NCBI RefSeq assembly: GCF_947241125.1
Contig: NZ_OX365700.1
Span: 930,001 to 994,000, forward strand
Length of the DNA: 64,000 nt
Source of the DNA: Nitrospira tepida
Lineage (GTDB): Bacteria; Nitrospirota; Nitrospiria; Nitrospirales; Nitrospiraceae
Reading direction: 5' to 3'
Below the pieces are notes generated by a model. The model searched no databases, had not been told where the DNA came from, and saw nothing but the letters and a program-made list of their open reading frames with translations. Both the position numbers and the translations under genes were made by a program. Of this stretch, positions 1-7,946 are shown piece by piece (the stretch's first letter is position 1; each line of letters begins with the position of its first letter).

Positions 1-1
1 G

Positions 2-1471
2 GCGAGCTTCGGTGTGGAGCCGCATGAGCTCTTCGCTGCCGGGAAAATGCTCTCGCTGATCGTGGGGGTGGCTGTTGTCGCAACGTGCTTCCTGATCGCC
101 CGAAACCTTTACGGGAATCTGGTCGCGTATCTGGCCACGCTGCTCTTGGCGTTCAACGTGACCTTCTTGAGAACGGTCTCGCATGTCATGTGCGAGTCTC
201 TCCTCACCCTCTTTGTACTGCTCAGCGTGTACTGGATGATCACCGGAGTGGAAAAAGAGCGCCACTGGCCATGGGCGGGGGCGGCGGCGGGCTTCGCTTA
301 TCTGACAAAGGGAACAGGATTCCTCTTGCTGCCCGTCTTTACCGTGACGGCCATCCTAGGTGCAGGCTTCCGATCGTTATCCAGGCGGTGGTTTTGGCTC
401 TTTTTTGTGTTCTTTGCGTTGATCGCTTCACCGCTGATCGTGCGAAATCTAGTCGTGTACAACCAGCCCTTCTACGAAGGAGCTAACTCCAGGGTTCCCT
501 GGCTCGATAACCTCGAAGGTTTCTATCAGGTCGGGACAGGGTGGGCCATCAAATTCCCTGAAAAGGTCTGGGATGAAGACCGGTTCCCAACCATGCGGTC
601 CTATCTCGCTACCCATTCGTGGGGGGACATCCTTGCTCGACTTCGCCATGGGGTCAAGCAGGAGACGCAATTGCTCCTGGACAGTCTCGACCTGATCCTC
701 CTTCCACAAGAGCGCTATCATGGCGATCTCGTGTTTCTGTTCTTTATGCTCGGTCTCGCACTGGCCCCGACTCGGGCGCAGATGATCTGCATCGTCACGA
801 CCGTGGCGGCATTCTTCGTGCCTTTCTCATGGTATTATCAAGTGGTTCCGAAGGAAGACGGAGCAGTCAGGTTTATTGCCCCCCTTGTTCCCTTGGTCTG
901 CCTGTATGCGGCGGTGGGGATCGTCAAGGTTCTCATGCTAGTGGACCAAGGGCTCGCGGCTCGCTCCTTACGCATGTCCCTGCAAGCATTGGCGCCCCCT
1001 TCTCTGATTGTCTTGCTGCTCTCGGTGACGGGATACGCTCTTGCCACGCAAGATACACATTTTCCCGGGAAGCTCCCGCCGATACCAGAGGATCATGCCG
1101 AGCTACACCAGTGGCTCGTAGAGAACATGACCAACGACGATCTGATCATGACCAGCCACCTGACGCCGTATTGGCAATACCTCTGGCTGGCGAAATTTCA
1201 CGGAAAATGGGCTTTCTGGTTTGCAGATAGCCGTGCGGTCCAGCAAGACGGCATCGTTGAATTGAACCGCCTCCTCAAGGACAAGCATGTGCGTCACAGG
1301 CGATATATCCTGATCCATCGTGAGGACGTGACAAAAATCGCGATTCTGAGGCCCTATTTCAGTTGGAGTGAGTCGCAAGGGTTGTTGTCCGACAAAGCGA
1401 TCGCGGGTTGGACACAGGTCTACCGGCATTCGCAGCATCCCTCGTCGTTTCTTATTTTTCTGGTTGAGTAA
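2..1471 (+). CDS. GT39/ArnT-like membrane glycosyltransferase, copy 1 (5' end outside window)
   Basis: The reading frame is open from base 2, so the start lies upstream of the window. By comparison with copy 2 about 100 N-terminal residues are missing, giving a full protein near 586 residues. It is a multi-spanning membrane protein with at least eight hydrophobic segments, followed by a C-terminal soluble part. It resembles dolichyl-phosphate-mannose-type (PMT_2, GT39/GT83) transferases that move a sugar from a polyprenyl-phosphate donor to an extracytoplasmic acceptor. The motif region LTKGTG followed by hydrophobic helices is typical of the family. It converges on the GT2-GtrA gene, which could make the lipid-linked donor. 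Bases 2-449 are identical to the second copy at 3850-5441 once the IS630 element is removed. The specific sugar and acceptor cannot be read from sequence. Confidence 0.8.
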   Translation, partial: ASFGVEPHELFAAGKMLSLIVGVAVVATCFLIARNLYGNLVAYLATLLLAFNVTFLRTVSHVMCESLLTLFVLLSVYWMITGVEKERHWPWAGAAAGFAYLTKGTGFLLLPVFTVTAILGAGFRSLSRRWFWLFFVFFALIASPLIVRNLVVYNQPFYEGANSRVPWLDNLEGFYQVGTGWAIKFPEKVWDEDRFPTMRSYLATHSWGDILARLRHGVKQETQLLLDSLDLILLPQERYHGDLVFLFFMLGLALAPTRAQMICIVTTVAAFFVPFSWYYQVVPKEDGAVRFIAPLVPLVCLYAAVGIVKVLMLVDQGLAARSLRMSLQALAPPSLIVLLLSVTGYALATQDTHFPGKLPPIPEDHAELHQWLVENMTNDDLIMTSHLTPYWQYLWLAKFHGKWAFWFADSRAVQQDGIVELNRLLKDKHVRHRRYILIHREDVTKIAILRPYFSWSESQGLLSDKAIAGWTQVYRHSQHPSSFLIFLVE

Positions 1472-1516
1472 GGATTGTAGAGCGAGCGAAGACATGGTGG
1501 TGTCCAGCCTCTTTCG

Positions 1517-2614
1517 CTAGTACCTGGCCTTACCCCAGGTATAGAGCTGGGTGACAGCATAGTTCCAAACCGCGCCGACCAACACACCCGCCAATGCTGC
1601 AACCATCCACCCGCTGTGGTTCTCAAACAAGTAGGTGGCAATGCCCACATTTGCTACGGCGCCTACGCTACAGGCTAGCATGAAGCTCAATAGACCCTTG
1701 AGCCACGCCCATCCTTTCAGTTGTTTGTCACGGTAGGTCAACACATTATTGAGCGTAAAGTTGAATATCATCGCAGTTCCAGTAGCAACAGCCTGGGCGA
1801 AGGCGAACCCTAAGCCCGCCCCTTTAAGCATCAATGTCAATACGGTCATATGGATGAATGCGCCCAGACCGCCGACAATTGAAAAAGTCAAAAACCGCAC
1901 CGGAACAAAACGACCGATGATCTTATCGGCCAGGAGCATGCCATACTCCCAGACGACCAATTCCTCGAGCTTGCTTTCCCCAGCGAAGCGGTCGCGGAAG
2001 TGGTAAGGCACTTCAGTGATGCGCAAGGATTCGTCCTTGGCGGTCGCCAGAATGTCGAGTAAGATCTTGAACCCTAGGCCCGAAAGACCGTACACGGTCT
2101 TTTCTAAGACCCTGCGTTGCATCATGAAGAAGCCGCTCATGGGATCGGAAACAGATTGACTCAATATCCCCTGGCTTGCAACCGTGGCCAGTCGACTCAT
2201 GATCTTACGAAACTGTGTCCACTCGCCGGTGCTGCCTCCGGCAGCGTAACGGGTGCCGATCACCATATCCGCTCCGCCGTGTTCAATCTCAGCAAGCATC
2301 TTTGGCAGCACTGTTTCATCATGCTGCAGGTCGGCGTCCATGATGGCGATGATGGGCCCCGAAGCGGCCATCATTCCCTCGATGCACGCCGACGCCAGTC
2401 CTCTCCGTCCAATGCGCTGCAGGCAACGGACCCGATAATCCTCCCGCGCGATGGCACGGACCTTCGACGCCGTTCCGTCGGGTGAATCGTCATCTACGAA
2501 AATCACTTCCCATTCGGCAGCACCGAGGGCGGCTTCGAGACGCCCTAGCAACTCCGACACGTTCTGCGATTCGTTAAAAGTCGGCACCACGATGGATAAA
2601 CGTATCAACGACAA
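1517..2614 (-). CDS. Polyprenol-phosphate glycosyltransferase, GT2 domain fused to GtrA domain
   Basis: This 365-residue protein has two parts. Residues 1-235 form a GT2 domain like dolichol-phosphate mannose synthase: IVVPTFNES at the N-terminus, the nucleotide-binding VIFVDDDSPDGT, and the metal-binding IMDADLQHDE. Residues about 240-360 carry four hydrophobic helices of the GtrA type. The expected reaction is transfer of a hexose from a nucleotide sugar to polyprenyl phosphate, with the GtrA part anchoring or flipping the product. This is a plausible donor source for the GT39-type enzyme that it faces tail to tail. The ATG start is followed at once by the first beta strand, so the protein is complete. 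The donor sugar is unknown. Confidence 0.88.
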   Translation of the reverse strand: MSLIRLSIVVPTFNESQNVSELLGRLEAALGAAEWEVIFVDDDSPDGTASKVRAIAREDYRVRCLQRIGRRGLASACIEGMMAASGPIIAIMDADLQHDETVLPKMLAEIEHGGADMVIGTRYAAGGSTGEWTQFRKIMSRLATVASQGILSQSVSDPMSGFFMMQRRVLEKTVYGLSGLGFKILLDILATAKDESLRITEVPYHFRDRFAGESKLEELVVWEYGMLLADKIIGRFVPVRFLTFSIVGGLGAFIHMTVLTLMLKGAGLGFAFAQAVATGTAMIFNFTLNNVLTYRDKQLKGWAWLKGLLSFMLACSVGAVANVGIATYLFENHSGWMVAALAGVLVGAVWNYAVTQLYTWGKARY

Positions 2615-2837
2615 GCTCCTCGCTATTGACTCAATTCTTCAAGCCAGGACGGTCATCAGACCCTCCCCACGATTTGAAGCAGTGTCCGCATCAGCCATTT
2701 CTGATCTTGATCTGCCTCGCGTCGCCAGATCGAGGTATTGGAACCGCTTTCGAGCGGATGAGGTATGTGAGTCCCTTCGAGAGCTTGTCCTGATCCGGCC
2801 TGAACGACGAAGGTCTCACAGGTTTACGGCGCTCGAG

Positions 2838-3334
2838 TCCTCCGTGACGGATGGACATCCGTTGCGGCGCATCAAAGCGACAACTGATCAGGTGCTGCGC
2901 GTGCCGATCCCGATCTTCATTCATACATACGGCGCCGTGGGCTGTCCCTCAATCCTGTCGAGCGGGGGTTGAACAGGAAGGTGCGGATCGCCCTGTAGTC
3001 GGTATGGAGCCGGCGTCTGTTATGAGTGGCTGGACACCGGCTTATTGTTTCCTTGTTTCCGGGAGCTCGGATGAGCCGGGCGTCGAGCACAGCACTTCAG
3101 TCAGAATAGCGGGCGGCTATTGACCCGTGCTGTGGCCTAGCGGCTTGTCGACACGGCCCACCACGCTACACCCGGGCTACGCCCTCAGTCAACAAGTGCG
3201 GAAGCGAGCGGAAGAGATCTCCGGCTAGGTGAAGACTGTGGGGGCTGCTCCGCAAGGTCAAGCCGCACAACGTGCAGTGAGTCGGTTGGCTCTTTACCTT
3301 AGCGACGACCGTAGATAACCTAGTGCCGATGCGG
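2838..3334 (+). pseudogene. Decayed IS5-like transposase remnant
   Basis: No intact reading frame exists between 2615 and 3559, but transposase pieces are recognisable on the plus strand. At 2844-2900 the translation DGHPLRRIKATTDQVL matches the N-terminal motif of DUF772 transposases (compare THPLRAIKAKADDVLATL in the intact element at 5588-6688). At 3169-3225 the piece HPGYALSQQVRKRAEEISG resembles the C-terminal part VGYGLSQRIRKRVEEIFG of the same family, with the following Trp codon turned into TAG. At 3281-3334, in another frame, VGWLFTLATTVDNLVPMR resembles the family's C-terminal helix. The pieces lie in the right order but are separated by frameshifts and stops. This is an old insertion, distinct from the intact IS5 copy nearby. 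The rest of 2615-3559 shows nothing else I can identify. Confidence 0.7.
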
Positions 3335-4207
3335 ATTTTCATTGAGGCCGTACCATGGGCCGACGAGCCTGAGTGGCAGGTTTGATCGCTCGTCGCGGCC
3401 TCCGTCTTGTGGCGTGGCATTAATCTACCAAGTAGGCGCGTTGCCGATGAGTGCGATGGTGTCCGGAGCGCGGCTAGGTCACTGAGGGGAAAGTTTGCCG
3501 CAGCGCGCGAAGGGGCTATGTCGCAAGTCCAGTCGGGGGAATTGTAATAGAAGCCGGTCATGGAATTGGACCTCCACATGGGAAGGCCCGGAAAAGCTCC
3601 CGATGCGATTTCCAGCACCACAGCCCGCCTCTACACGCTGATCTTCCTGACTCTTGCCTGTCTCGCGTTGTTCCTCCTCGGCTTGGACAAAATCGACGAA
3701 GCGTCCGATCCGGCCTATGAAGACACCATTTCCTATTTAAAGGTAGCGACCTTCCTCCAGGATCACGGGGGCTTGGCCAACTTCTGGACCTTGTTTATCA
3801 AGGGCGAGCACAAGGCCGTCCTTCAACACCCACTCTATCCGTTGTTGCTGGCGAGCTTCGGTGTGGAGCCGCATGAGCTCTTCGCTGCCGGGAAAATGCT
3901 CTCGCTGATCGTGGGGGTGGCTGTTGTCGCAACGTGCTTCCTGATCGCCCGAAACCTTTACGGGAATCTGGTCGCGTATCTGGCCACGCTGCTCTTGGCG
4001 TTCAACGTGACCTTCTTGAGAACGGTCTCGCATGTCATGTGCGAGTCTCTCCTCACCCTCTTTGTACTGCTCAGCGTGTACTGGATGATCACCGGAGTGG
4101 AAAAAGAGCGCCACTGGCCATGGGCGGGGGCGGCGGCGGGCTTCGCTTATCTGACAAAGGGAACAGGATTCCTCTTGCTGCCCGTCTTTACCGTGACGGC
4201 CATCCTA

Positions 4208-5345
4208 GTGTAGTGCGTCCAACGCTTCTTTACATTATTTGGCGACCTTGGCCACAATGCTCTCCGCGGACGCCGTCCAGGTGAACACGCGAGGATTTTG
4301 GTTGTGATTGTTGATGTACTCCTGGATCGCAGCGATGAGGTCGCGCACGTTGCGGAAACTGCCACGGCGAATGCGCTTGTCCGTCAACTCGCGGAACCAC
4401 CGCTCCACCATGTTCAGCCAAGAACTCGATGTCGGAATGAAGTGGAGATGGAAGCGTGGATGCCGCCGGAGCCAGGACTTGACACGTGGGTGCTTATGGG
4501 TCCCGTAGTTGTCCACGATCAGGTGCAGGTCGAGATGGGGCAACGTCTCAGCGTCGATCTTCTTGAGGAATCGGATGAACTCCTGGTGCCGATGCCGCGG
4601 CATGCAATCGCCGATGACGGTCCCATCGAGCATGCTCAGCGCCGCGAACAAAGTGGTGGTGCCATGGCGTTTGTAGTCATGCGTCATCGTGCCGCAGCGG
4701 CCTCTCTTCAGAGGCAGGCCCGGTTGCGTGCGATCGAGAGCCTGAACCTGGCTTTTCTCGTCGACGGAGAGCACCAAGGACCTATCCGGGGGATTGAGAT
4801 AGAGTCCGACCATGTCGTAGAGCTTCTCGATGAACTGTTTGTCGCGACTGACCTTGAACGTCCGAACAAGATGGGGCTTGAGGCCATGCTGCTTCCAGAT
4901 GCGGCGCACCGTGGCTTCGCTGACCCCGTGTGCGTCTGCCATGGTCCGAGTACTCCAATGAGTCGCAACAGGCGGCTTCGTGTGCAGGGTCGCCTCAACA
5001 ATGGCGCGGACCGTCTTTGCCGGAATGCATGGGATGCGGCCAGGGCGTGGGGCATCTTGCGCGAGTCCCGCGACCCGCAGGGCCAGAAACCGCTCGCGCC
5101 ATAGCTGCACGGTCGGCCGCGAGATACCCAACTGCCGCGCAATGTCCTGACTCAGCATGCCGTCAGCCGCCATGGTGACGATCCGGGCGCGTTGCACCAC
5201 ACGCAGGGGCAGGCTTCTCGCGTGAGCCCATGCGGTCAACGTCGAGCGCTCTTGCGGGGACAAGACAATGGGGGGAGCAAGGTTCACGATGCATAAGCTG
5301 CCTCTCGTTGTGGCCCATTGTCAAGTTATTTATGACGCACTACAC
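4208..5345 (-). mobile_element. IS630-family insertion sequence, complete, 1138 bp
   Basis: The element is bounded by the inverted repeat GTGTAGTGCGTC (left, 4208-4219) and its complement GACGCACTACAC (right, ending 5345). It is flanked by a TA duplication at 4206-4207 and 5346-5347, the hallmark of IS630/mariner-type transposition. The uninterrupted target is preserved in copy 1 of the host gene at 357-358, which proves the boundaries. It carries one transposase gene on the minus strand. Sharp ends and an intact gene point to a recent and possibly active copy. Confidence 0.95.
4235..5287 (-). CDS. IS630-family transposase
   Basis: This is a 350-residue DDE transposase filling the IS630 element. 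Residues 1-110 hold a helix-turn-helix region (DIARQLGISRPTVQLWRERF near residues 48-67), followed by a linker and the catalytic domain. The likely DDE triad is the Asp in LVLSVDEKSQ, the Asp in LIVDNYGTHKH and the Glu in SWLNMVERWF, in the usual order and spacing. No frameshift or stop interrupts it, unlike many IS630 members that need programmed frameshifting. It catalyses cut-and-paste transposition into TA dinucleotides. Confidence 0.95.
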   Translation of the reverse strand: MNLAPPIVLSPQERSTLTAWAHARSLPLRVVQRARIVTMAADGMLSQDIARQLGISRPTVQLWRERFLALRVAGLAQDAPRPGRIPCIPAKTVRAIVEATLHTKPPVATHWSTRTMADAHGVSEATVRRIWKQHGLKPHLVRTFKVSRDKQFIEKLYDMVGLYLNPPDRSLVLSVDEKSQVQALDRTQPGLPLKRGRCGTMTHDYKRHGTTTLFAALSMLDGTVIGDCMPRHRHQEFIRFLKKIDAETLPHLDLHLIVDNYGTHKHPRVKSWLRRHPRFHLHFIPTSSSWLNMVERWFRELTDKRIRRGSFRNVRDLIAAIQEYINNHNQNPRVFTWTASAESIVAKVAK

Positions 5346-5441
5346 TAGGTGCAGGCTTCCGATCGTTATCCAGGCGGTGGTTTTGGCTCTTTTTTGTGTT
5401 CTTTGCGTTGATCGCTTCACCGCTGATCGTGCGAAATCTAG

Positions 5442-6770
5442 CAGGGTGTTGAAAAACGACCAGGGACGACCCAATGTTCCCCTTACTTGTTCCACTGACC
5501 GTGGTTGTTGACCGTCTGAAGGAGGCCTGGCCGTCGTTTCTTGGTCTGTTGGTGGCTACTGACCATGACCGTTCCCCCTTGGAGGGATCACGTGGCTGGC
5601 GCCGGCCTCCGCCACTTGCTCATGCGGAGCAGGTTGTACGCGGCGCCGACGAGATAGGCCGCATGCTGCGTCCAGGCGAGGCCCCGAAAGCGGGTTTTGC
5701 GCAAGCCACCGATCGTTTTGCACCAGCCGAAGATTTCTTCCACGCGCTTGCGGATCCGTTGGCTCAGCCCGTAGCCCACCGTGCGGGTGGTCCGGCCATC
5801 AAGGCCCGGCGTGCGCCGTCCCGCCACCTGCGCCAGATGCGGACGAATGTGGCGCCGGCGCAACTGGCGCACGAAGTCCGTGCAATGATAGCCCTTGTCC
5901 GCCCCACGCGTGCGGGGGCGAAGCCCCCGGCGGGCTTGGCGGCGCAGCATGGCCAGCGCCATCTCCCGTTCGACCGTCCCCGTGGCCGGCGCGATCTGCA
6001 CCTCCACGCACAGGCCGTGCCGATTCTCCATCAAGACATGGCCGGAGAAACAGAGCTTGGCTTCCTTGCCTTGGCCCTTGCGCGCCAGGCGGGCTTCCGG
6101 GTCGGTCGTACTCTGATGCGTCGCATTCGTGCGCCGTTCCCCATGGAAGTCTACCGTGGGATTGCCCGGATCGTCTGGGGGCAGCGTCGCGGCGGGGGCC
6201 GCTTTGGGGTTCACGCTCTTGAGCGAGGCCCAGGCCTCAATCAGCGTGCCATCCACCGTGAAATGCTCATCCGAGAGCAGCCCCTCGCGGCGTGCGGTGG
6301 TGACCACCGCATCAAAGAACCGCTGGGCCACCTCGTGCCGGAGCAGTCGCTCACTGTTCTGGCTGAACGTGCTGTGATCGAACCCCGGGTCATCGAGACT
6401 CATATCCAGAAACCAGCGGTACAGCATGTTGTAGTTGAGCTCCTCGCAGAAGAGCCGGTGCCCGCGGATGGAGAACAGCGCGAGCAACAACTCGCTCTTC
6501 AGCAACCGTTCCGGCGGAATCGATGGCCGCCCGGTCGAGCTATACATCTCGTCAAAGGTCCGCTCCAGGGTTGCCAAGACGTCGTCGGCTTTGGCCTTGA
6601 TCGCTCGCAACGGATGGGTGGCTGGCACGCGGGCTTCTGGGGACACATAGCTGAATAGGGCCTGCTGGGGATCCACCTCACCGCGCATCGTTCTCCCTCC
6701 TGGTCGTGTGAACGGCTGCATGGTGATAATACCTATACGACGAAAGTCAAGAGAGTTTTTCAACATCCTG
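5442..6770 (-). mobile_element. IS5-family insertion sequence, complete, 1329 bp
   Basis: The left end reads CAGGGTGTTGAAAAAC (5442-5457). The right end, read inward from 6770, is CAGGATGTTGAAAAAC, giving 16-bp inverted repeats with one mismatch. A CTAG duplication lies at 5438-5441 and 6771-6774, matching the 4-bp YTAR target preference known for the IS5 group. The uninterrupted target is visible in copy 1 of the host gene around 447-450. One transposase gene is encoded on the minus strand. Confidence 0.93.
5588..6688 (-). CDS. IS5-family transposase (DUF772 N-terminus, DDE domain)
   Basis: The 366-residue protein starts with a DUF772-type N-terminal region (HPLRAIKAKADDVLATL, then TGRPSIPPERLLKSELLLAL) that binds the element ends. 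A DDE catalytic domain follows, with the Asp of FTVDGTLIEAW, the Asp of GADKGYHCTDF and the C-terminal Y-(2)-R-(3)-E-like stretch SQRIRKRVEEIFGWCKT. I chose the ATG at 6688 because AGGAGGGAG lies just upstream on the minus strand. Longer frames start outside the element and cannot belong to it. The gene is intact, so the element may be mobile. Confidence 0.92.
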   Translation of the reverse strand: MRGEVDPQQALFSYVSPEARVPATHPLRAIKAKADDVLATLERTFDEMYSSTGRPSIPPERLLKSELLLALFSIRGHRLFCEELNYNMLYRWFLDMSLDDPGFDHSTFSQNSERLLRHEVAQRFFDAVVTTARREGLLSDEHFTVDGTLIEAWASLKSVNPKAAPAATLPPDDPGNPTVDFHGERRTNATHQSTTDPEARLARKGQGKEAKLCFSGHVLMENRHGLCVEVQIAPATGTVEREMALAMLRRQARRGLRPRTRGADKGYHCTDFVRQLRRRHIRPHLAQVAGRRTPGLDGRTTRTVGYGLSQRIRKRVEEIFGWCKTIGGLRKTRFRGLAWTQHAAYLVGAAYNLLRMSKWRRPAPAT

Positions 6771-7103
6771 CTAGTCGTGTACAACCAGCCCTTCTACGAA
6801 GGGGCCAACTCCAGGGTTCCCTGGCTCGATAACCTCGAAGGTTTCTATCAGGTCGGAACAGGGTGGGCCACCAAATTCCCTGAAAAGGTCTGGGATGAAG
6901 ACCGGTTCCCAACCATGCGGTCCTATCTCGCTACTCATTCGTGGGGGGACATCCTTGCTCGGCTTCGCCATGGGATGAAGAAGGAGGCGCAACTGCTCCT
7001 GGATAGTCTCGACCTGATCCTCCTTCCGCAAGAACGCTACGTTGGCCATCTCGTGTTTCTGTCCTGCGCGCTCAGTCTCGCGCTCGCTTCGACTCGCGCG
7101 CGC

Positions 7104-7510
7104 CATGGCCGACATGATTGCTTCGGGCGTGTATGACGTGGCACTCGGCTCGCGCATACTGGGCGGGGACGCGTTGAAGGGCGGCATGCCGGTGTACAAG
7201 TACGTGTTCAACCCGGGTCCCGACCGCGATTCAGAATCTCTAGCTGGGCAGTAAACTGTCCGAATTCCACACCGGCTATTGGGCGTTCTCCCGGCAGGTG
7301 CTGGAATCCCTCCCGCTCAACGAGAACGCCGATGGGTTCATTTTCGACAACGAGATGCTGGTGCAGTTGACCAAATACTCTCCGGAGGCCTCTTCGATCG
7401 ACCTCTGGTCGAGCTGGGTGTACGGACTCGGGGTGCTCCTGTGCAGCCTCAAATACCGGTTGCAGAAGATGCACCTGGGCCAATTCCGGATTTTCAATCC
7501 GAATGGCCGC
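7104..7510 (+). pseudogene. GT2 glycosyltransferase remnant
   Basis: Directly after the truncated GT39 copy, the translation [20 protein letters not shown] (about 7131-7190) is a family-2 glycosyltransferase middle segment. After a jump and frame change, [20 protein letters not shown] and [14 protein letters not shown] follow (about 7250-7360). A C-terminal EEASSI-like segment, here [19 protein letters not shown], is near 7386-7442. Start, catalytic N-terminal half and proper end are gone. The pieces are out of frame with each other, so nothing functional can be made. It probably fused here by the deletion that truncated the GT39 copy. Confidence 0.75.
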
Positions 7511-7573
7511 CTGCTCGGATGGTTGTACAATACGGAGGTCACCTTGCAGGTTGGCGGTTTGTCGACAAACTGA

Positions 7574-7946
7574 CGTTTGTGAACCACCCGCACTTTTCTG
7601 ACATCACTGTTTGTCGACCTGGTCGGGCGATGACTCTGACTGCGGCCGTCGATGTCATTCCTCTTCTTCTCGTTTCTCTCGATGCGCTAAGGCTAGGGTG
7701 GGCTTTCACTCCGCAGAGTCACCCAATTCCATCGCCAGGCTCGTTAGTCTTGACTGCGGAACTCGTTGAGGCTCGGCCACCGGCCTTTCCGAACAACTCC
7801 GTCTCGCCTCTGGCGAGCGGCGGCGACTGTTTGAGATTCTGTTTGGCGTAGTGACGGACGGAACGAGTTTCGCCGCCGAGCAGTGTGAGGATCAGGACGG
7901 TCGAGGCGAAACGTCGAAGCAGGCAGGGACTAACGGGCCGGGCTTC
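7574..7946. other. Gene-free stretch downstream of secA
   Basis: About 370 bases lie between the last recognisable GT2 remnant and the secA stop. Both strands contain open frames, but none has a ribosome-binding site plus recognisable protein features. I see no strong terminator hairpin with a T-run. It may be further decayed sequence from the scarred glycosyltransferase locus. Confidence 0.5.

Larger units (their letters stand above)
3560..7103 (+). pseudogene. GT39/ArnT-like glycosyltransferase, copy 2, broken by two IS elements and 3'-truncated
   Basis: The ATG at 3560 opens a GT39-type protein with a first membrane helix near residues 23-42 and the catalytic-loop-like acidic stretch DEASDPAYEDT near residue 50. 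The coding pieces are 3560-4207, 5348-5441 and 6775-7103. An IS630-family element separates the first two and an IS5-family element the last two. Removing each element plus one target duplication restores the frame of copy 1. The gene then loses similarity near 7103, about 230 residues short of the normal end, and runs into a GT2 fragment. The first two pieces match copy 1 without a visible difference over about 449 bp. The third piece differs at 20 or more positions over about 330 bp. The gene is therefore dead, with a mosaic history. Confidence 0.9.
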
